This document shows positions 1 to 6,393 of a stretch of 6,999 nt of DNA, piece by piece. Under the pieces are notes generated by a model, which searched no databases, was not told where the DNA came from, and worked only from the letters and a program-made list of their open reading frames with translations. Position numbers and translations under genes: made by a program. The stretch covers positions 1-6,999 of the forward strand of contig JBDUDA010000160.1 in assembly GCA_040003205.1 (NCBI GenBank), read 5' to 3'. The stretch comes from JALYIM01 sp040003205. GTDB lineage: Bacteria > Acidobacteriota > Terriglobia > Terriglobales > Acidobacteriaceae. Numbering within the stretch: the stretch's first letter is position 1; each line of letters starts with the position of its first letter.

Positions 1-756
1 GGAGACCTGGTGTTATGGAACGGATACCGCGATCAATGGATTATGGAGGCGCTCGCCAATTACAGTGCGTTGATGTTGCTTGAAGCTGACAATCCCAGAA
101 ACTTTCGCGAGGTCATGGAAGGCTATCGGGCGAACCTGCTACAGCGGAATACAAATGGCAAACAGCTCACTGAAGCCGGACCGGTGACGCTGGGCGCCAG
201 GCTATCCTCTTCCCAATTTCCTAATGGATATACCGCTGTGAGCTATGGTCGCGGCACGTGGCTTTTTCATATGCTTCGTCACATGATGGCGGATGCCTCG
301 CGCAGTTCAGCATCGTCGCCAGCGGACGAGCTGTTTGATCGCGTCTTGCGAAGGGTTCGTGAGCGCTATCAAGGTGAATCAATTACTACCCAGGAGTTGT
401 TACGAATGTTCGAGGAGCAGTTGCCGCGCTCACTTTGGCACGAAGGCAGGAAATCGCTTGACTGGTTTTATGAGGGATGGATTAATGGAACGTCGCTGCC
501 GAAATTTGAACTACATGGAGTGAAGTTCGAAGAGAAAGCCGGAACGACAATAGTGAGTGGCAGGATTTCTCAGAAGGAAGCGCCGGAAGAACTGGTGACC
601 TCGGTCCCTGTGTATGCGTCGCGATCCGGCCGGCACACCCTGCTGGGACGAGTATTTGTGGAAGGTCCAGAGACCGAGTTTCGCTTCTCCACCCCGGCTG
701 GCGTGCATAAGATTCTGCTCGATCCCGAGCAGGTGGTATTGTCACGCAATCATTGA
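1..756 (+). CDS. M1-family zinc aminopeptidase, C-terminal part (5' truncated)
   Basis: The open frame enters from the left edge and ends at TGA 754-756, giving 251 visible residues. The first residues, GDLVLWNGYRDQWIMEALAN, match what follows HExxHQWW in gluzincins of peptidase family M1. Counting from an assumed HExxHQWW just off the edge, Glu16 falls at the HEXXH-X18-E position of the third zinc ligand. Tyr82 in AVSYGRG corresponds to the tyrosine that stabilises the transition state. The family removes N-terminal residues from peptides. A helical segment follows, then a beta-rich tail (about 165-251) ending LLDPEQVVLSRNH; no long ERAP1-type C-terminal domain is present. The true start, any signal peptide and the HExxH itself lie outside the window. 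The GTG at position 10 is internal and should not be taken as the start. The family call is strong; cell location and substrate are unknown. Confidence 0.85.
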   Translation, partial: GDLVLWNGYRDQWIMEALANYSALMLLEADNPRNFREVMEGYRANLLQRNTNGKQLTEAGPVTLGARLSSSQFPNGYTAVSYGRGTWLFHMLRHMMADASRSSASSPADELFDRVLRRVRERYQGESITTQELLRMFEEQLPRSLWHEGRKSLDWFYEGWINGTSLPKFELHGVKFEEKAGTTIVSGRISQKEAPEELVTSVPVYASRSGRHTLLGRVFVEGPETEFRFSTPAGVHKILLDPEQVVLSRNH

Positions 757-881
757 GCATGTTTTCCTCGCAATATTCCTAAGATTGCATGCGTCTTCCC
801 GAAACGGTCAGTGCTTTTGATCGACGCAGAACTTGCGCACGAAATTTCGGTGAATGCTTTCTCTGATTCGGCGGGAGTTTG

Positions 882-887
882 TATAAA
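882..887 (+). promoter_or_regulatory. possible -10 box (TATAAA) upstream of the receiver gene
   Basis: TATAAA lies 68 bp before the GTG start at 956 in the 199 bp gap after the peptidase gene. The hexamer 17 bp upstream (TTCTCT, 859-864) is a poor -35, so this is a weak call. The same gap holds an inverted pair TGCATG (906-911) / CATGCA (926-931) with a 14 nt spacer, which could bind a regulator or mean nothing. No other gene is visible in the gap. Confidence 0.25.
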
Positions 888-955
888 TTCTGTGCTTTTC
901 AGATGTGCATGAGTTTGGCGCGCTACATGCAAGACACCAGTCGTAGAGGTGCTTC

Positions 956-1471
956 GTGCAAAATAGCGGGATAAGAACAAACGACAAAGCTGCCAACGTG
1001 CTGGCGCAAACGTGCGGAAACGGGTTCGGGAATGGCAATGAGTCCGCGCGCCGTCCAACTGTTTTATTGGTGGAAGATGAAGTTTTTGTGCGTGAAGTCA
1101 CCCGCGATATTTTGCAGGCCGCCGGCTATAGCGTGCTGGAATCTCGCACCGCAGCGGATGCCAAGAGAGCCGTAGGGCCAAATGGAGCCGACGTCCAACT
1201 TCTGCTGACGGATGTGGTCTTGCCTGACCAGAGTGGTCTCGATCTTGCCCGTGATCTTATGTCCGCATGTCCACAACTGAAGGTCGTCTTCATTTCTGGA
1301 TATCCTGAAAACATAATTACCAGCAGCGGCCTGGCAAGACGGGGCGTCTGCTATTTGCCCAAGCCGTATTCGGCTGACTCTTTGATGGAAACAATTCGTC
1401 AGGTGATGGACGAACACCAACCCTCAACAGTCGGACAGATGAAAGCGAAGCACGCGTCCACTACCAGCTAG
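956..1471 (+). CDS. stand-alone response regulator receiver protein (CheY-like)
   Basis: This 171-residue protein holds one phosphoacceptor receiver domain at about residues 34-153 and no output domain. The key residues are all present: acidic pocket E40-D41-E42 in VLLVEDE, phosphoacceptor D86 in LLLTDVVLPDQSG, S114 in VVFISGYPE, and K136 in YLPKPYS. The ISGYPEN / LPKPYS style resembles receivers found at the C-terminus of hybrid histidine kinases, so it probably acts in a phosphorelay or by protein contact. The start is GTG 956, preceded by AGAGG (945-949) at 6 nt spacing; an in-frame TAG at 944-946 blocks any longer form. About 33 polar residues precede the domain and a Ser/Thr/Lys-rich tail follows. 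No kinase gene is adjacent. The gene ends convergent with the sigma factor gene. Domain call is firm; target unknown. Confidence 0.88.
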   Translation: MQNSGIRTNDKAANVLAQTCGNGFGNGNESARRPTVLLVEDEVFVREVTRDILQAAGYSVLESRTAADAKRAVGPNGADVQLLLTDVVLPDQSGLDLARDLMSACPQLKVVFISGYPENIITSSGLARRGVCYLPKPYSADSLMETIRQVMDEHQPSTVGQMKAKHASTTS

Positions 1472-1560
1472 GTATAGTTTTGTATTTCCAGCGAACGATT
1501 TGTTTCGGAGGGTTGCATCTCCCGCGGATTTGGGTCGTTCTCTCTCCACCCCCTGCAATT

Positions 1561-1616
1561 GTCATGCTGAGCGAGCCGGAGCCGCGCGTAGCGGCGAGTA
1601 GAGTCGAAGCATCCCT
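1561..1616. repeat. dispersed palindromic intergenic repeat (GTCATGCTGAGCGAG ... GTCGAAGCATCCC type)
   Basis: The element sits between two convergent genes. It has nested inverted repeats: outer ATGCT (1564-1568) / AGCAT (1608-1612), and inner GCCGC (1581-1585) / GCGGC (1591-1595) around a GCGTA loop. The general form GTCAT-CTGAGCGA ... GTCGAAG-ATCC is recognised from memory as an intergenic repeat widespread in acidobacterial and some other genomes. Such elements have no known coding function and may act as RNA hairpins at gene ends or as REP/MITE-like elements. Only one copy is in this window, so its repeat nature rests on that recognition. The rest of the 1472-1687 gap shows no gene. It holds a weak hairpin GTCTT (1637-1641) / AAGAC (1648-1652) without a T-tract. 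Confidence 0.55.
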
Positions 1617-1687
1617 ATTAGCCAAAACGGTGAGTGGTCTTTCGAGGAAGACTAAGAGAATTACGTATCCATCGCCCCTCGAAACAC

Positions 1688-2476
1688 TTAGAGTGCTCCG
1701 GCCGCCGCTCCGCGGGCGCACGAAGAATCACTATGGGTCCGCTCCATCACAAGTGCCCGCAGCCTCACCACTGCGACTGAATGAATTTGAGACACACGTG
1801 ATTCCCCGATTCCCAGTTGCGACCCCACTTCTTTCATCGTGAGTTCACGATAATAGTAGAGTTCCATCACTTGACGTTCCTTGGCAGGGAGTTCGTGGAT
1901 GGCGCGACCGAGTACCTGCTTCATTTCAGACCGTAAACAAAGAATGAGGGGACTTTCCTCCGAGTCGCTTTTGAGATACGCCGACAGATCTTCATCCTCG
2001 CCATCGTGACGCGATTGCCCTTGCAGGCTGATTACTTCGAGTCTGTCAATAGCAGCCAGCAAAGTTTGCAACTCGCTGAGTGGGACGTTCAGCTCTATCG
2101 CCAGTTCCGGCTCGGTAGGGTCGCGTCCCAGCGCCAGTCGAAGCCTGCTGTGCGCGTCATTAAGCCTTCGACTTTTTCGCCGAAGGTCGCGTGGACTCCA
2201 GTCCATTTCGCGCAAGCTGTCGAGAATGGCGCCGCGAATGCGAAACTTCGCGTAAGAACCAAAGCGTACGTGCTTGCCGCTATCGTATTTATAGAGCGCA
2301 TCCATCAGCCCAATCACACCGGCGTGTACCAGATCCTCCAATAGCACGTGGCGCGGAAGACGCTCATGAATTCTCCACGCAATGTAACGGACTTGCGGAA
2401 GCTGGTCCAGCAACAGGCGCTCCCGGTCAAGGGGTGGATTCAATGCTTGATCCGAAGGAGGAGCGGCGTGGCCCAT
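1688..2476 (-). CDS. alternative sigma factor of the FliA/WhiG (sigma-28) type
   Basis: This 262-residue protein has the domain order of sigma-70 group 3. Region 2 lies at about 28-100 (HVLLEDLVHAGVIGLMDAL, then KFRIRGAILDSLREMDWSPR), region 3 at about 100-142 (LGRDPTEPELAIELNVPLSE), and region 4 at about 190-242 (LPAKERQVMELYYYRELTMK, with helix-turn-helix EVGSQLGIGESRVSQIHSVA). The DWSPRDLRRKSR stretch at the end of region 2 is typical of FliA/WhiG factors, which direct RNA polymerase to motility or development genes. No flagellar gene and no FlgM-like anti-sigma gene is nearby, so the regulon cannot be inferred. The start is ATG 2476: an in-frame TGA lies 9-11 bases upstream and no better start follows. 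The Shine-Dalgarno is poor (GGTGG directly before ATG). A low-complexity tail (SDSSCARGAAAGAL) ends the protein. It may be co-transcribed with the OmpR-type gene 108 bp upstream. Confidence 0.87.
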   Translation of the reverse strand: MGHAAPPSDQALNPPLDRERLLLDQLPQVRYIAWRIHERLPRHVLLEDLVHAGVIGLMDALYKYDSGKHVRFGSYAKFRIRGAILDSLREMDWSPRDLRRKSRRLNDAHSRLRLALGRDPTEPELAIELNVPLSELQTLLAAIDRLEVISLQGQSRHDGEDEDLSAYLKSDSEESPLILCLRSEMKQVLGRAIHELPAKERQVMELYYYRELTMKEVGSQLGIGESRVSQIHSVAVVRLRALVMERTHSDSSCARGAAAGAL

Positions 2477-2524
2477 CCACCAATCTCACGCCGCGAAGCT
2501 TAGAACCAGATTAGATCAGCATTA

Positions 2525-2586
2525 AGATCATCTTTTGTGATCTGTAGCCCTGCCGATTAGGGAATCGCCTGCTCTGCCGGAGGGCT
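2525..2586 (-). other. structured spacer between the OmpR-type and sigma genes
   Basis: Two inverted repeats fill the 108 bp gap. AGATCA (2525-2530) and TGATCT (2538-2543) flank a 7 nt loop. AGCCCT (2546-2551) pairs with AGGGCT (2581-2586), and inside it CGATT (2554-2558) / AATCG (2563-2567) forms a perfect hairpin with a 4 nt loop. The outer pair begins at the stop codon of the response regulator gene. No T-tract follows, so it is not a clear intrinsic terminator. It could dampen readthrough into the sigma gene or be an operator; function unproven. Confidence 0.3.
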
Positions 2587-3298
2587 AACTTGGTTCCTGG
2601 CGGGTTGCGCCGGTGTGCTGCTGCGTACCCCCGCTACTCAATTCATAGCCAACTCCGCGCACGGTGTGGATCAGCCGGTTTCCGTGTCCGTCATCAACCT
2701 TGCGACGAAGGTAGTTGACGTAAACGTCGACGACATTGGTGGAACTATCAAAGGAAAGGTTCCAGACATGCTCGATGATCATGGCGCGCGTGACGCGGCG
2801 TCCGGCATTTCGCATGAAATATTCCAGAAGTGCGAACTCCTTGGATGTCAGGTCGATGCGTTTTCCCGCGCGTTCAAGTCGGCGTTCCACGCGGTCCAAT
2901 TTCAGATTTTCGACGCTCAACGTTGATTCCGCCGGCAAGTGGCTTCGCCGCAAGAGTGCCCGGATGCGCGCCGAAAGTTCCGAGAAGGAAAACGGTTTGC
3001 CCATGTAATCGTCCGCCCCCAGGTCAAGACACTGCACGCGGTCTTCGACCTGGCTTCTGCCGGTCAAGACCATGATTGGCATGCTGGGCTTGCAGACCCG
3101 CAAATGACGAAGGATCGCTACTCCATCGATGTGGGGCAAGGTCAGATCCAGAAGCAACAGATCGTAGTCGAATTCGCTTGCCATGGCCCTTGCCTGCTCG
3201 CCATCGCTTGATATATCCACCGAGTAATGCTCTGCGGTGAGTCCTTTTTTTATGAAACTGGCAATGGCGGGATCATCCTCAGCAATCAGCACACGCAT
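2585..3298 (-). CDS. OmpR/PhoB-family DNA-binding response regulator
   Basis: This 237-residue protein has an N-terminal receiver domain (about 1-118) and a C-terminal winged-helix DNA-binding domain (about 128-222). Receiver residues are intact: acidic pocket E7-D8-D9, phosphoacceptor D51 in DLLLLDLTLPHIDG, T79 in IMVLTGR, and K101 in DDYMGKPFSFSEL. The output domain shows IDLTSKEFALLEYFMRNAGR, the recognition-helix region STNVVDVYVNYLRRKVD, and the closing wing IHTVRGVGYEL. Such proteins are phosphorylated by a sensor kinase, dimerise and bind direct repeats at promoters. Usually the kinase gene is next door; here the next gene downstream is a sigma factor and upstream is a divergent diguanylate cyclase, so it is an orphan. 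The start ATG 3298 begins exactly at the domain (MRVLIAEDD); its Shine-Dalgarno is weak. Specific regulon unknown, so no gene symbol is given. Confidence 0.92.
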   Translation of the reverse strand: MRVLIAEDDPAIASFIKKGLTAEHYSVDISSDGEQARAMASEFDYDLLLLDLTLPHIDGVAILRHLRVCKPSMPIMVLTGRSQVEDRVQCLDLGADDYMGKPFSFSELSARIRALLRRSHLPAESTLSVENLKLDRVERRLERAGKRIDLTSKEFALLEYFMRNAGRRVTRAMIIEHVWNLSFDSSTNVVDVYVNYLRRKVDDGHGNRLIHTVRGVGYELSSGGTQQHTGATRQEPS

Positions 3299-3594
3299 AC
3301 GGTTTCAGTCGCCCCAAAGCGATTGTTCCCCACGGCGCCGGTGGGCACAAGCCACTGTGCCTCATGAAAAAGCCTCTACTGTTCGAAAAGTGAACGTGGT
3401 CCGTTTTGGGATTTTGAAGTGAATCATTGCTAACTTTCCGTGGTTCCCACTTTGCGATTTCGCCCTCAGGTGACAAAGACGGCTTCCCAGAACCTGCTCC
3501 GCCACTCGCCGCTCCCACATGCAGCCGTGGATAATTGAGCAGCAGACCACTTTTTCGCCTTCTGCCAGTGCGCGGCCCGAAAGGAAATAAAGGT
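3299..3594. other. divergent intergenic region with competing hairpins
   Basis: About 296 bp separate the divergent response-regulator and diguanylate cyclase genes, so promoters for both should lie here. No convincing -35/-10 pair is visible. CCCAC (3329-3333) / GTGGG (3341-3345) overlaps the better hairpin GGCACA (3344-3349) / TGTGCC (3356-3361), which has a 6 nt loop and a possible G-U extension. The two share bases 3344-3345 and cannot fully form together. A 9-codon ATG frame (MKKPLLFEK, 3364-3393) follows but has no support as a gene. The TTG frame can extend left to 3535. Confidence 0.35.
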
Positions 3595-4923
3595 TTGGAA
3601 TTGCGCAATCTCGAATGGCCAGATTTAACTTTCTGGAGAAAAACCGTTTTGAAGCCTTTCCTGATTCCGGGAGGCGTAATACTGCTGTTTGCCGCGATCC
3701 TTTTGCAGAGTGGGTATGTCTCTTTTTCTCCCGCCGCGATTGATTTCTATTATTACGCTGTCTTCGTCAGCGGATGTCTGCTGGCATGGCGTTTTCACTC
3801 CAGCCGAATCCTTTCAATTCTGGTAACTCTGGTTTTGGCCCATCGCGCTATCGAATTTTTTGCCTCTGGACAGCTAGCCACCAGCGGTCCGGGTAGAGTG
3901 GCGTTCGAAGCCATTGCCTTTCTGCTGCCTTTAAACTTTGTGCTGATTTCTTCCACTCGAGAGCGAGGGCTTGGGCTTTCGGTGATCACTCCGAAAGTTG
4001 CCGTGCTTTTTTTTCAATCCGTCGTCATCGCGGTGCTCTGCCGTCCAGACCAAACATCCGGGCCGTCGCTTTTGCATCCCGCGCTTGTCGGAGAGCAATC
4101 CTTTCAGTGGACATCGATTCCGCAGCCGGCATTAGTGGCATTTGCGATGGCATTTGTGGCCCTGTTCGTGCGCTATCTCTTCAGCCACAAGCCCGTGGAG
4201 AGCGGATTGCTATGGGCCCTGGCAGCAACTTTCCTGGGAATGCAGGCTCACGGCACGGGCAAGACGGGCAGCGCTTACTTCGCGACCGCCGGCCTGCTCA
4301 TGATTGCCTCCATCATCGAGAACTCCTACGTGCTCGCGTACCACGATGAGCTAACAGGATTGCCCTCCCGCCGCGCTTTCAACGATGCCTTGTTGCGGCT
4401 TCAATCTCCGTATTCCATTGCTGCGGTTGACATCGATCATTTTAAAAGCGTCAATGACACTCATGGACACGATACCGGCGATCAAGTGTTGCGATTGGTG
4501 GCCGGAAGGCTTGCCCAGGTTGGTGGAGGCGGTCAAGCCTTCAGAGTGGGAGGCGAAGAGTTTTCAATATTATTTCCGGGGAAATCGTCCAAAGAAGTGT
4601 TGGAGCATCTCGAGTCATTGAGGAAAACGATTGAGGCTTCGTCGTTTCGGCTGCGGAGCGGGGAAGAACGGCGGCACAACGAGCCTCGGCGGTCGGACAG
4701 AAGAATTGCCCCACGAGCCAGCGCCGCGCCGAAGAAGGCACAAACAAAAACTCTCGATGGAAATCTCTTCGTTACCGTGAGCATCGGAGTCGCACAGGCG
4801 GCGGGCCCAACGCAAGCCGTGGAAAAAATCATCCAGCAGGCCGACAAAGCGCTCTACCGTGCCAAACAGGGCGGACGCAATCGAATCGAAAGCGCAAGTC
4901 GCTCACGGGCGCATGCTTCGTAA
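3595..4923 (+). CDS. membrane-anchored diguanylate cyclase (GGDEF domain, GGEEF site)
   Basis: Predicted to make the second messenger c-di-GMP from two GTP at the inner membrane. Numbered from TTG 3595 (442 residues), about eight hydrophobic segments occupy roughly 22-249. A GGDEF domain follows: DELTGLPSRRAF from 251, metal-binding D279 in AAVDIDHFKSVND, active-site GGEEF at 319-323, then SIGVA (396-400) and ADKALYRAKQGGRNR. GGEEF is an active variant. The inhibitory I-site (RxxD, nine to six residues before GGEEF) is replaced by glycines, so product inhibition through it is unlikely. A basic insertion of about 36 residues (355-390) splits the domain between strands. The start is uncertain: TTG 3595 has AAGGA (3581-3585) at 9 nt spacing, TTG 3601 is also possible, and the longest frame begins at TTG 3535; no ATG is available. 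The signal sensed by the membrane part is unknown. Confidence 0.88.
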   Translation: MELRNLEWPDLTFWRKTVLKPFLIPGGVILLFAAILLQSGYVSFSPAAIDFYYYAVFVSGCLLAWRFHSSRILSILVTLVLAHRAIEFFASGQLATSGPGRVAFEAIAFLLPLNFVLISSTRERGLGLSVITPKVAVLFFQSVVIAVLCRPDQTSGPSLLHPALVGEQSFQWTSIPQPALVAFAMAFVALFVRYLFSHKPVESGLLWALAATFLGMQAHGTGKTGSAYFATAGLLMIASIIENSYVLAYHDELTGLPSRRAFNDALLRLQSPYSIAAVDIDHFKSVNDTHGHDTGDQVLRLVAGRLAQVGGGGQAFRVGGEEFSILFPGKSSKEVLEHLESLRKTIEASSFRLRSGEERRHNEPRRSDRRIAPRASAAPKKAQTKTLDGNLFVTVSIGVAQAAGPTQAVEKIIQQADKALYRAKQGGRNRIESASRSRAHAS

Positions 4924-4991
4924 ACTCTCTCTTATCTTCTATTTTCCGCACCCGGTGATCTGCCCGTTCTGATCCTGCAACAGCCTAAAGT

Positions 4992-4997
4992 TTGACA
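4992..4997 (+). promoter_or_regulatory. possible -35 element (TTGACA)
   Basis: A perfect TTGACA lies 112 bp before the glycine-rich protein gene, in the gap after the diguanylate cyclase. The hexamer at 17 bp spacing (TGACAG, 5015-5020) is a poor -10, so the promoter is only suggested. Between it and the gene, CCGCAG (5053-5058) and CTGCGG (5074-5079) form an inverted repeat with a 15 nt spacer that would sit in the leader. Confidence 0.25.
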
Positions 4998-5108
4998 ACC
5001 GCTTTACACCAGCGTGACAGCTCCGCCGCTCGCTCCCTCTAGCCTTGAACAACCGCAGATCTGAGTTACGGTCCTGCGGGTCGATGGCTCGTCAAAAGGA
5101 GACTTAAA

Positions 5109-5543
5109 ATGCTTAAGCAAATTTGGAATTTCGGACGCATCGCTGCTTTGGTGATGGCCGTCTCTGGCTTCGCGGCCGCCCAATACGGTGGAGGAGGAGG
5201 GGGAACCCCCGGAACTGGCGGATATACTTCGCGCAGTTACGGACACGGCGCAGCAATCGGAGCCGCAGTAGGCGCCGGCGTAGGCGGAGCGGTGTTATTT
5301 CTCGCACTTCGACACCATCACAATCAAGTCGTCGGCTGCGTCAGCCCGGACGGCAAAACCCTGAACGCCGACAACGGCAAGGGCACCTTCCAATTATCAG
5401 GGGAACCCATGACCGCCGGAGAACATATCGCGGTGACAGGCAAAAGGACCAAGAACAATTCAGGCGCGGATGAGCTGCAAATTGCCTCAGTTAAAAAAGA
5501 TCTGGGACAATGCACACAGCAGCAGGCGGCACTGGCAAAGTAG
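5109..5543 (+). CDS. small exported glycine-rich protein, function unknown
   Basis: The 144-residue product starts at ATG 5109 with a strong ribosome-binding site AAAGGAG ending 6 nt upstream. Residues 1-24 look like a Sec signal peptide (basic start, hydrophobic core, AAA before Q25). A glycine run (YGGGGGGTPGTGG) follows, then a glycine-zipper-like hydrophobic stretch (AAIGAAVGAGVGGAVLFLAL, about 48-67) and the cluster RHHHN. The C-terminal part (75-135, from VGCVSPDGKTL to GQC) resembles a small beta-rich domain with AGEHIAVTGKRTK. It is bounded by two cysteines (C77, C135) that could form a disulfide outside the cytoplasm. I do not recognise a named family. The zipper suggests insertion in or contact with a membrane; export is inferred from the signal peptide. 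It has its own leader and a hairpin after the stop, so it is probably a single-gene unit. Confidence 0.78.
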   Translation: MLKQIWNFGRIAALVMAVSGFAAAQYGGGGGGTPGTGGYTSRSYGHGAAIGAAVGAGVGGAVLFLALRHHHNQVVGCVSPDGKTLNADNGKGTFQLSGEPMTAGEHIAVTGKRTKNNSGADELQIASVKKDLGQCTQQQAALAK

Positions 5544-5549
5544 AGTCCA

Positions 5550-5569
5550 ACGGCTTCGCGAACAGCCGT
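5550..5569 (+). terminator. hairpin after the glycine-rich gene, possible terminator
   Basis: ACGGCT (5550-5555) and AGCCGT (5564-5569) form a perfect 6 bp stem with an 8 nt loop, starting 7 bases after the stop codon. The following bases (GATATTTCC) have only a short T run, so termination would be weak or factor-assisted. Confidence 0.4.
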
Positions 5570-5612
5570 GATATTTCCGAGTCATCCACGAGGCGGTTGA
5601 ATCTCTGTAGTT

Positions 5613-6125
5613 ATGAGAACTAACGTCAACCGCCAGACGGTGGATTTGTCGCAATACCCCAATCTCGTCGTCATTTACCTGGGAATGAGAGTGAACCGCT
5701 TGACTGGGCTGAAAACTCTTCTCGGGTTTGGGCCAGAGATCGCTGGCTCAGTAGCGGCCCAGCCGGACGGCCTTCTGCTGCACGAGCCTAACATCGTCTA
5801 TTCGATCTTTCCGCCGCACGTGGGCATGAGGCAATACTGGCGGGATCTGGAATCGTTGCTGGCCTGGTCGAAATCCGAGCCCCACCGATTATGGTGGCAG
5901 TCGTTCTTGAGGAACTCGGGAGGGACAGGCTTCTGGCACGAAACCTACATCATGAACGGCGGAATGGAAGCGATCTACGACGATGTTGCGAAGCCGATCG
6001 GTTTCCTGAGATTTGCTCCAATGGCGCCTGCTCGCGGCCCGATGTTCGCGGCAGCCCGCCGCGCGGGCAGGAGCGCCGGGGATGCAGGCGCACCCGTCAT
6101 CTCCGAAGTTGACTTGTACGAATAG
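5613..6125 (+). CDS. DUF4188-family protein (monooxygenase-like fold), function unknown
   Basis: This 170-residue soluble protein matches the DUF4188 pattern as I know it. It opens TVDLSQYPNLVVIYLGMRVN, continues with GLKTLLGFGPEI, has the conserved MRQYWRDLESLLAWSKS, and ends the core with GFWHETYIMNGGMEAIYDDV (about 106-125). The family is thought to have a ferredoxin-like alpha/beta fold related to small haem- or cofactor-free monooxygenases. No activity is established, so oxidoreductase is only a suggestion; H109-E110 in WHETY are the most conserved-looking polar pair. The tail (about 137-170) is Ala/Arg/Gly-rich. The start ATG 5613 fits the family length, but no Shine-Dalgarno precedes it, so translation may be leaderless or weak. 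Neighbours give no functional clue: an exported glycine-rich protein upstream and a tRNA downstream. Confidence 0.78.
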   Translation: MRTNVNRQTVDLSQYPNLVVIYLGMRVNRLTGLKTLLGFGPEIAGSVAAQPDGLLLHEPNIVYSIFPPHVGMRQYWRDLESLLAWSKSEPHRLWWQSFLRNSGGTGFWHETYIMNGGMEAIYDDVAKPIGFLRFAPMAPARGPMFAAARRAGRSAGDAGAPVISEVDLYE

Positions 6126-6154
6126 TCGAGCTGCGTTGAAATCGCCGGCCCCGC

Positions 6155-6183
6155 TGTACAGTCTGCAGTTTTGCATCTACAAT
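6155..6183 (+). promoter_or_regulatory. probable sigma-70-type promoter of tRNA-Ser
   Basis: TGTACA (6155-6160, four of six match to TTGACA) and TACAAT (6178-6183, five of six match to TATAAT) are separated by exactly 17 bp. Transcription would begin near 6190, leaving a 5' leader of about 45 nt before the tRNA for RNase P to remove. The -35 lies in a palindrome CTGTACAG (6154-6161). Confidence 0.5.
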
Positions 6184-6234
6184 TTTGTTCGTACCAGCAC
6201 AGCCCGCTGGCGTCTACATGCATTGAACAAACAC

Positions 6235-6327
6235 GGAGAGGTGGCCGAGTGGCTGAAGGCGGCGGTTTGCTAAACCGTTATACGGTCAAAAGCTGTATCG
6301 GGGGTTCGAATCCCCCCCTCTCCGCCA
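6235..6327 (+). tRNA. tRNA-Ser (anticodon GCU)
   Basis: A complete class II tRNA of 93 nt with encoded CCA. Acceptor GGAGAGG (6235-6241) pairs with CCTCTCC (6317-6323); G6324 is the discriminator, then CCA 6325-6327. The D-arm is TGGCCGAGTGGCTGAAGG. The anticodon stem 6262-6266 / 6274-6278 encloses loop TTGCTAA with anticodon GCT at 6269-6271, which reads AGC and AGU serine codons. The long variable arm ATACGG...CTGTAT is typical of tRNA-Ser. The T-arm GGGGG-TTCGAAT-CCCCC spans 6300-6316. All stems are intact, so the gene should be functional. tRNA-Ser 3' ends are frequent integration sites, and the DNA beyond this one changes character. Confidence 0.97.
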
Positions 6328-6342
6328 GATCTTTTAGAACCA

Positions 6343-6366
6343 AGCACTTATCTTTTTTGAAGTGCT
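6343..6366. terminator. hairpin just downstream of tRNA-Ser, possible terminator
   Basis: AGCACTT (6343-6349) and AAGTGCT (6360-6366) form a perfect 7 bp stem around a 10 nt loop, ATCTTTTTTG. The T run lies inside the loop rather than after the stem, so this is not a classical intrinsic terminator. Its position 15 nt after the tRNA still makes a 3'-end or termination role plausible. Confidence 0.3.
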
Positions 6367-6393
6367 CTGAATTGGGACGGACCGAAGACGTTT

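Noticed and set aside
906..931. TGCATG/CATGCA pair upstream of the receiver gene as an operator
   Set aside because: Each half is itself a palindrome and a further TGCATG occurs at 787-792, so a specific operator cannot be argued from the sequence.
1637..1652. GTCTT/AAGAC hairpin as a terminator of the sigma gene
   Set aside because: Only 5 bp and not followed by a T-tract on either strand.
1480..1842. Plus-strand 120-residue frame across the repeat and the sigma gene end
   Set aside because: It runs antisense into the 3' end of the sigma factor gene and its first half is the intergenic palindromic repeat; no family features.
3364..3393. Nine-codon leader peptide MKKPLLFEK
   Set aside because: No ribosome-binding site, no run of regulatory codons, and the ATG could easily occur by chance.
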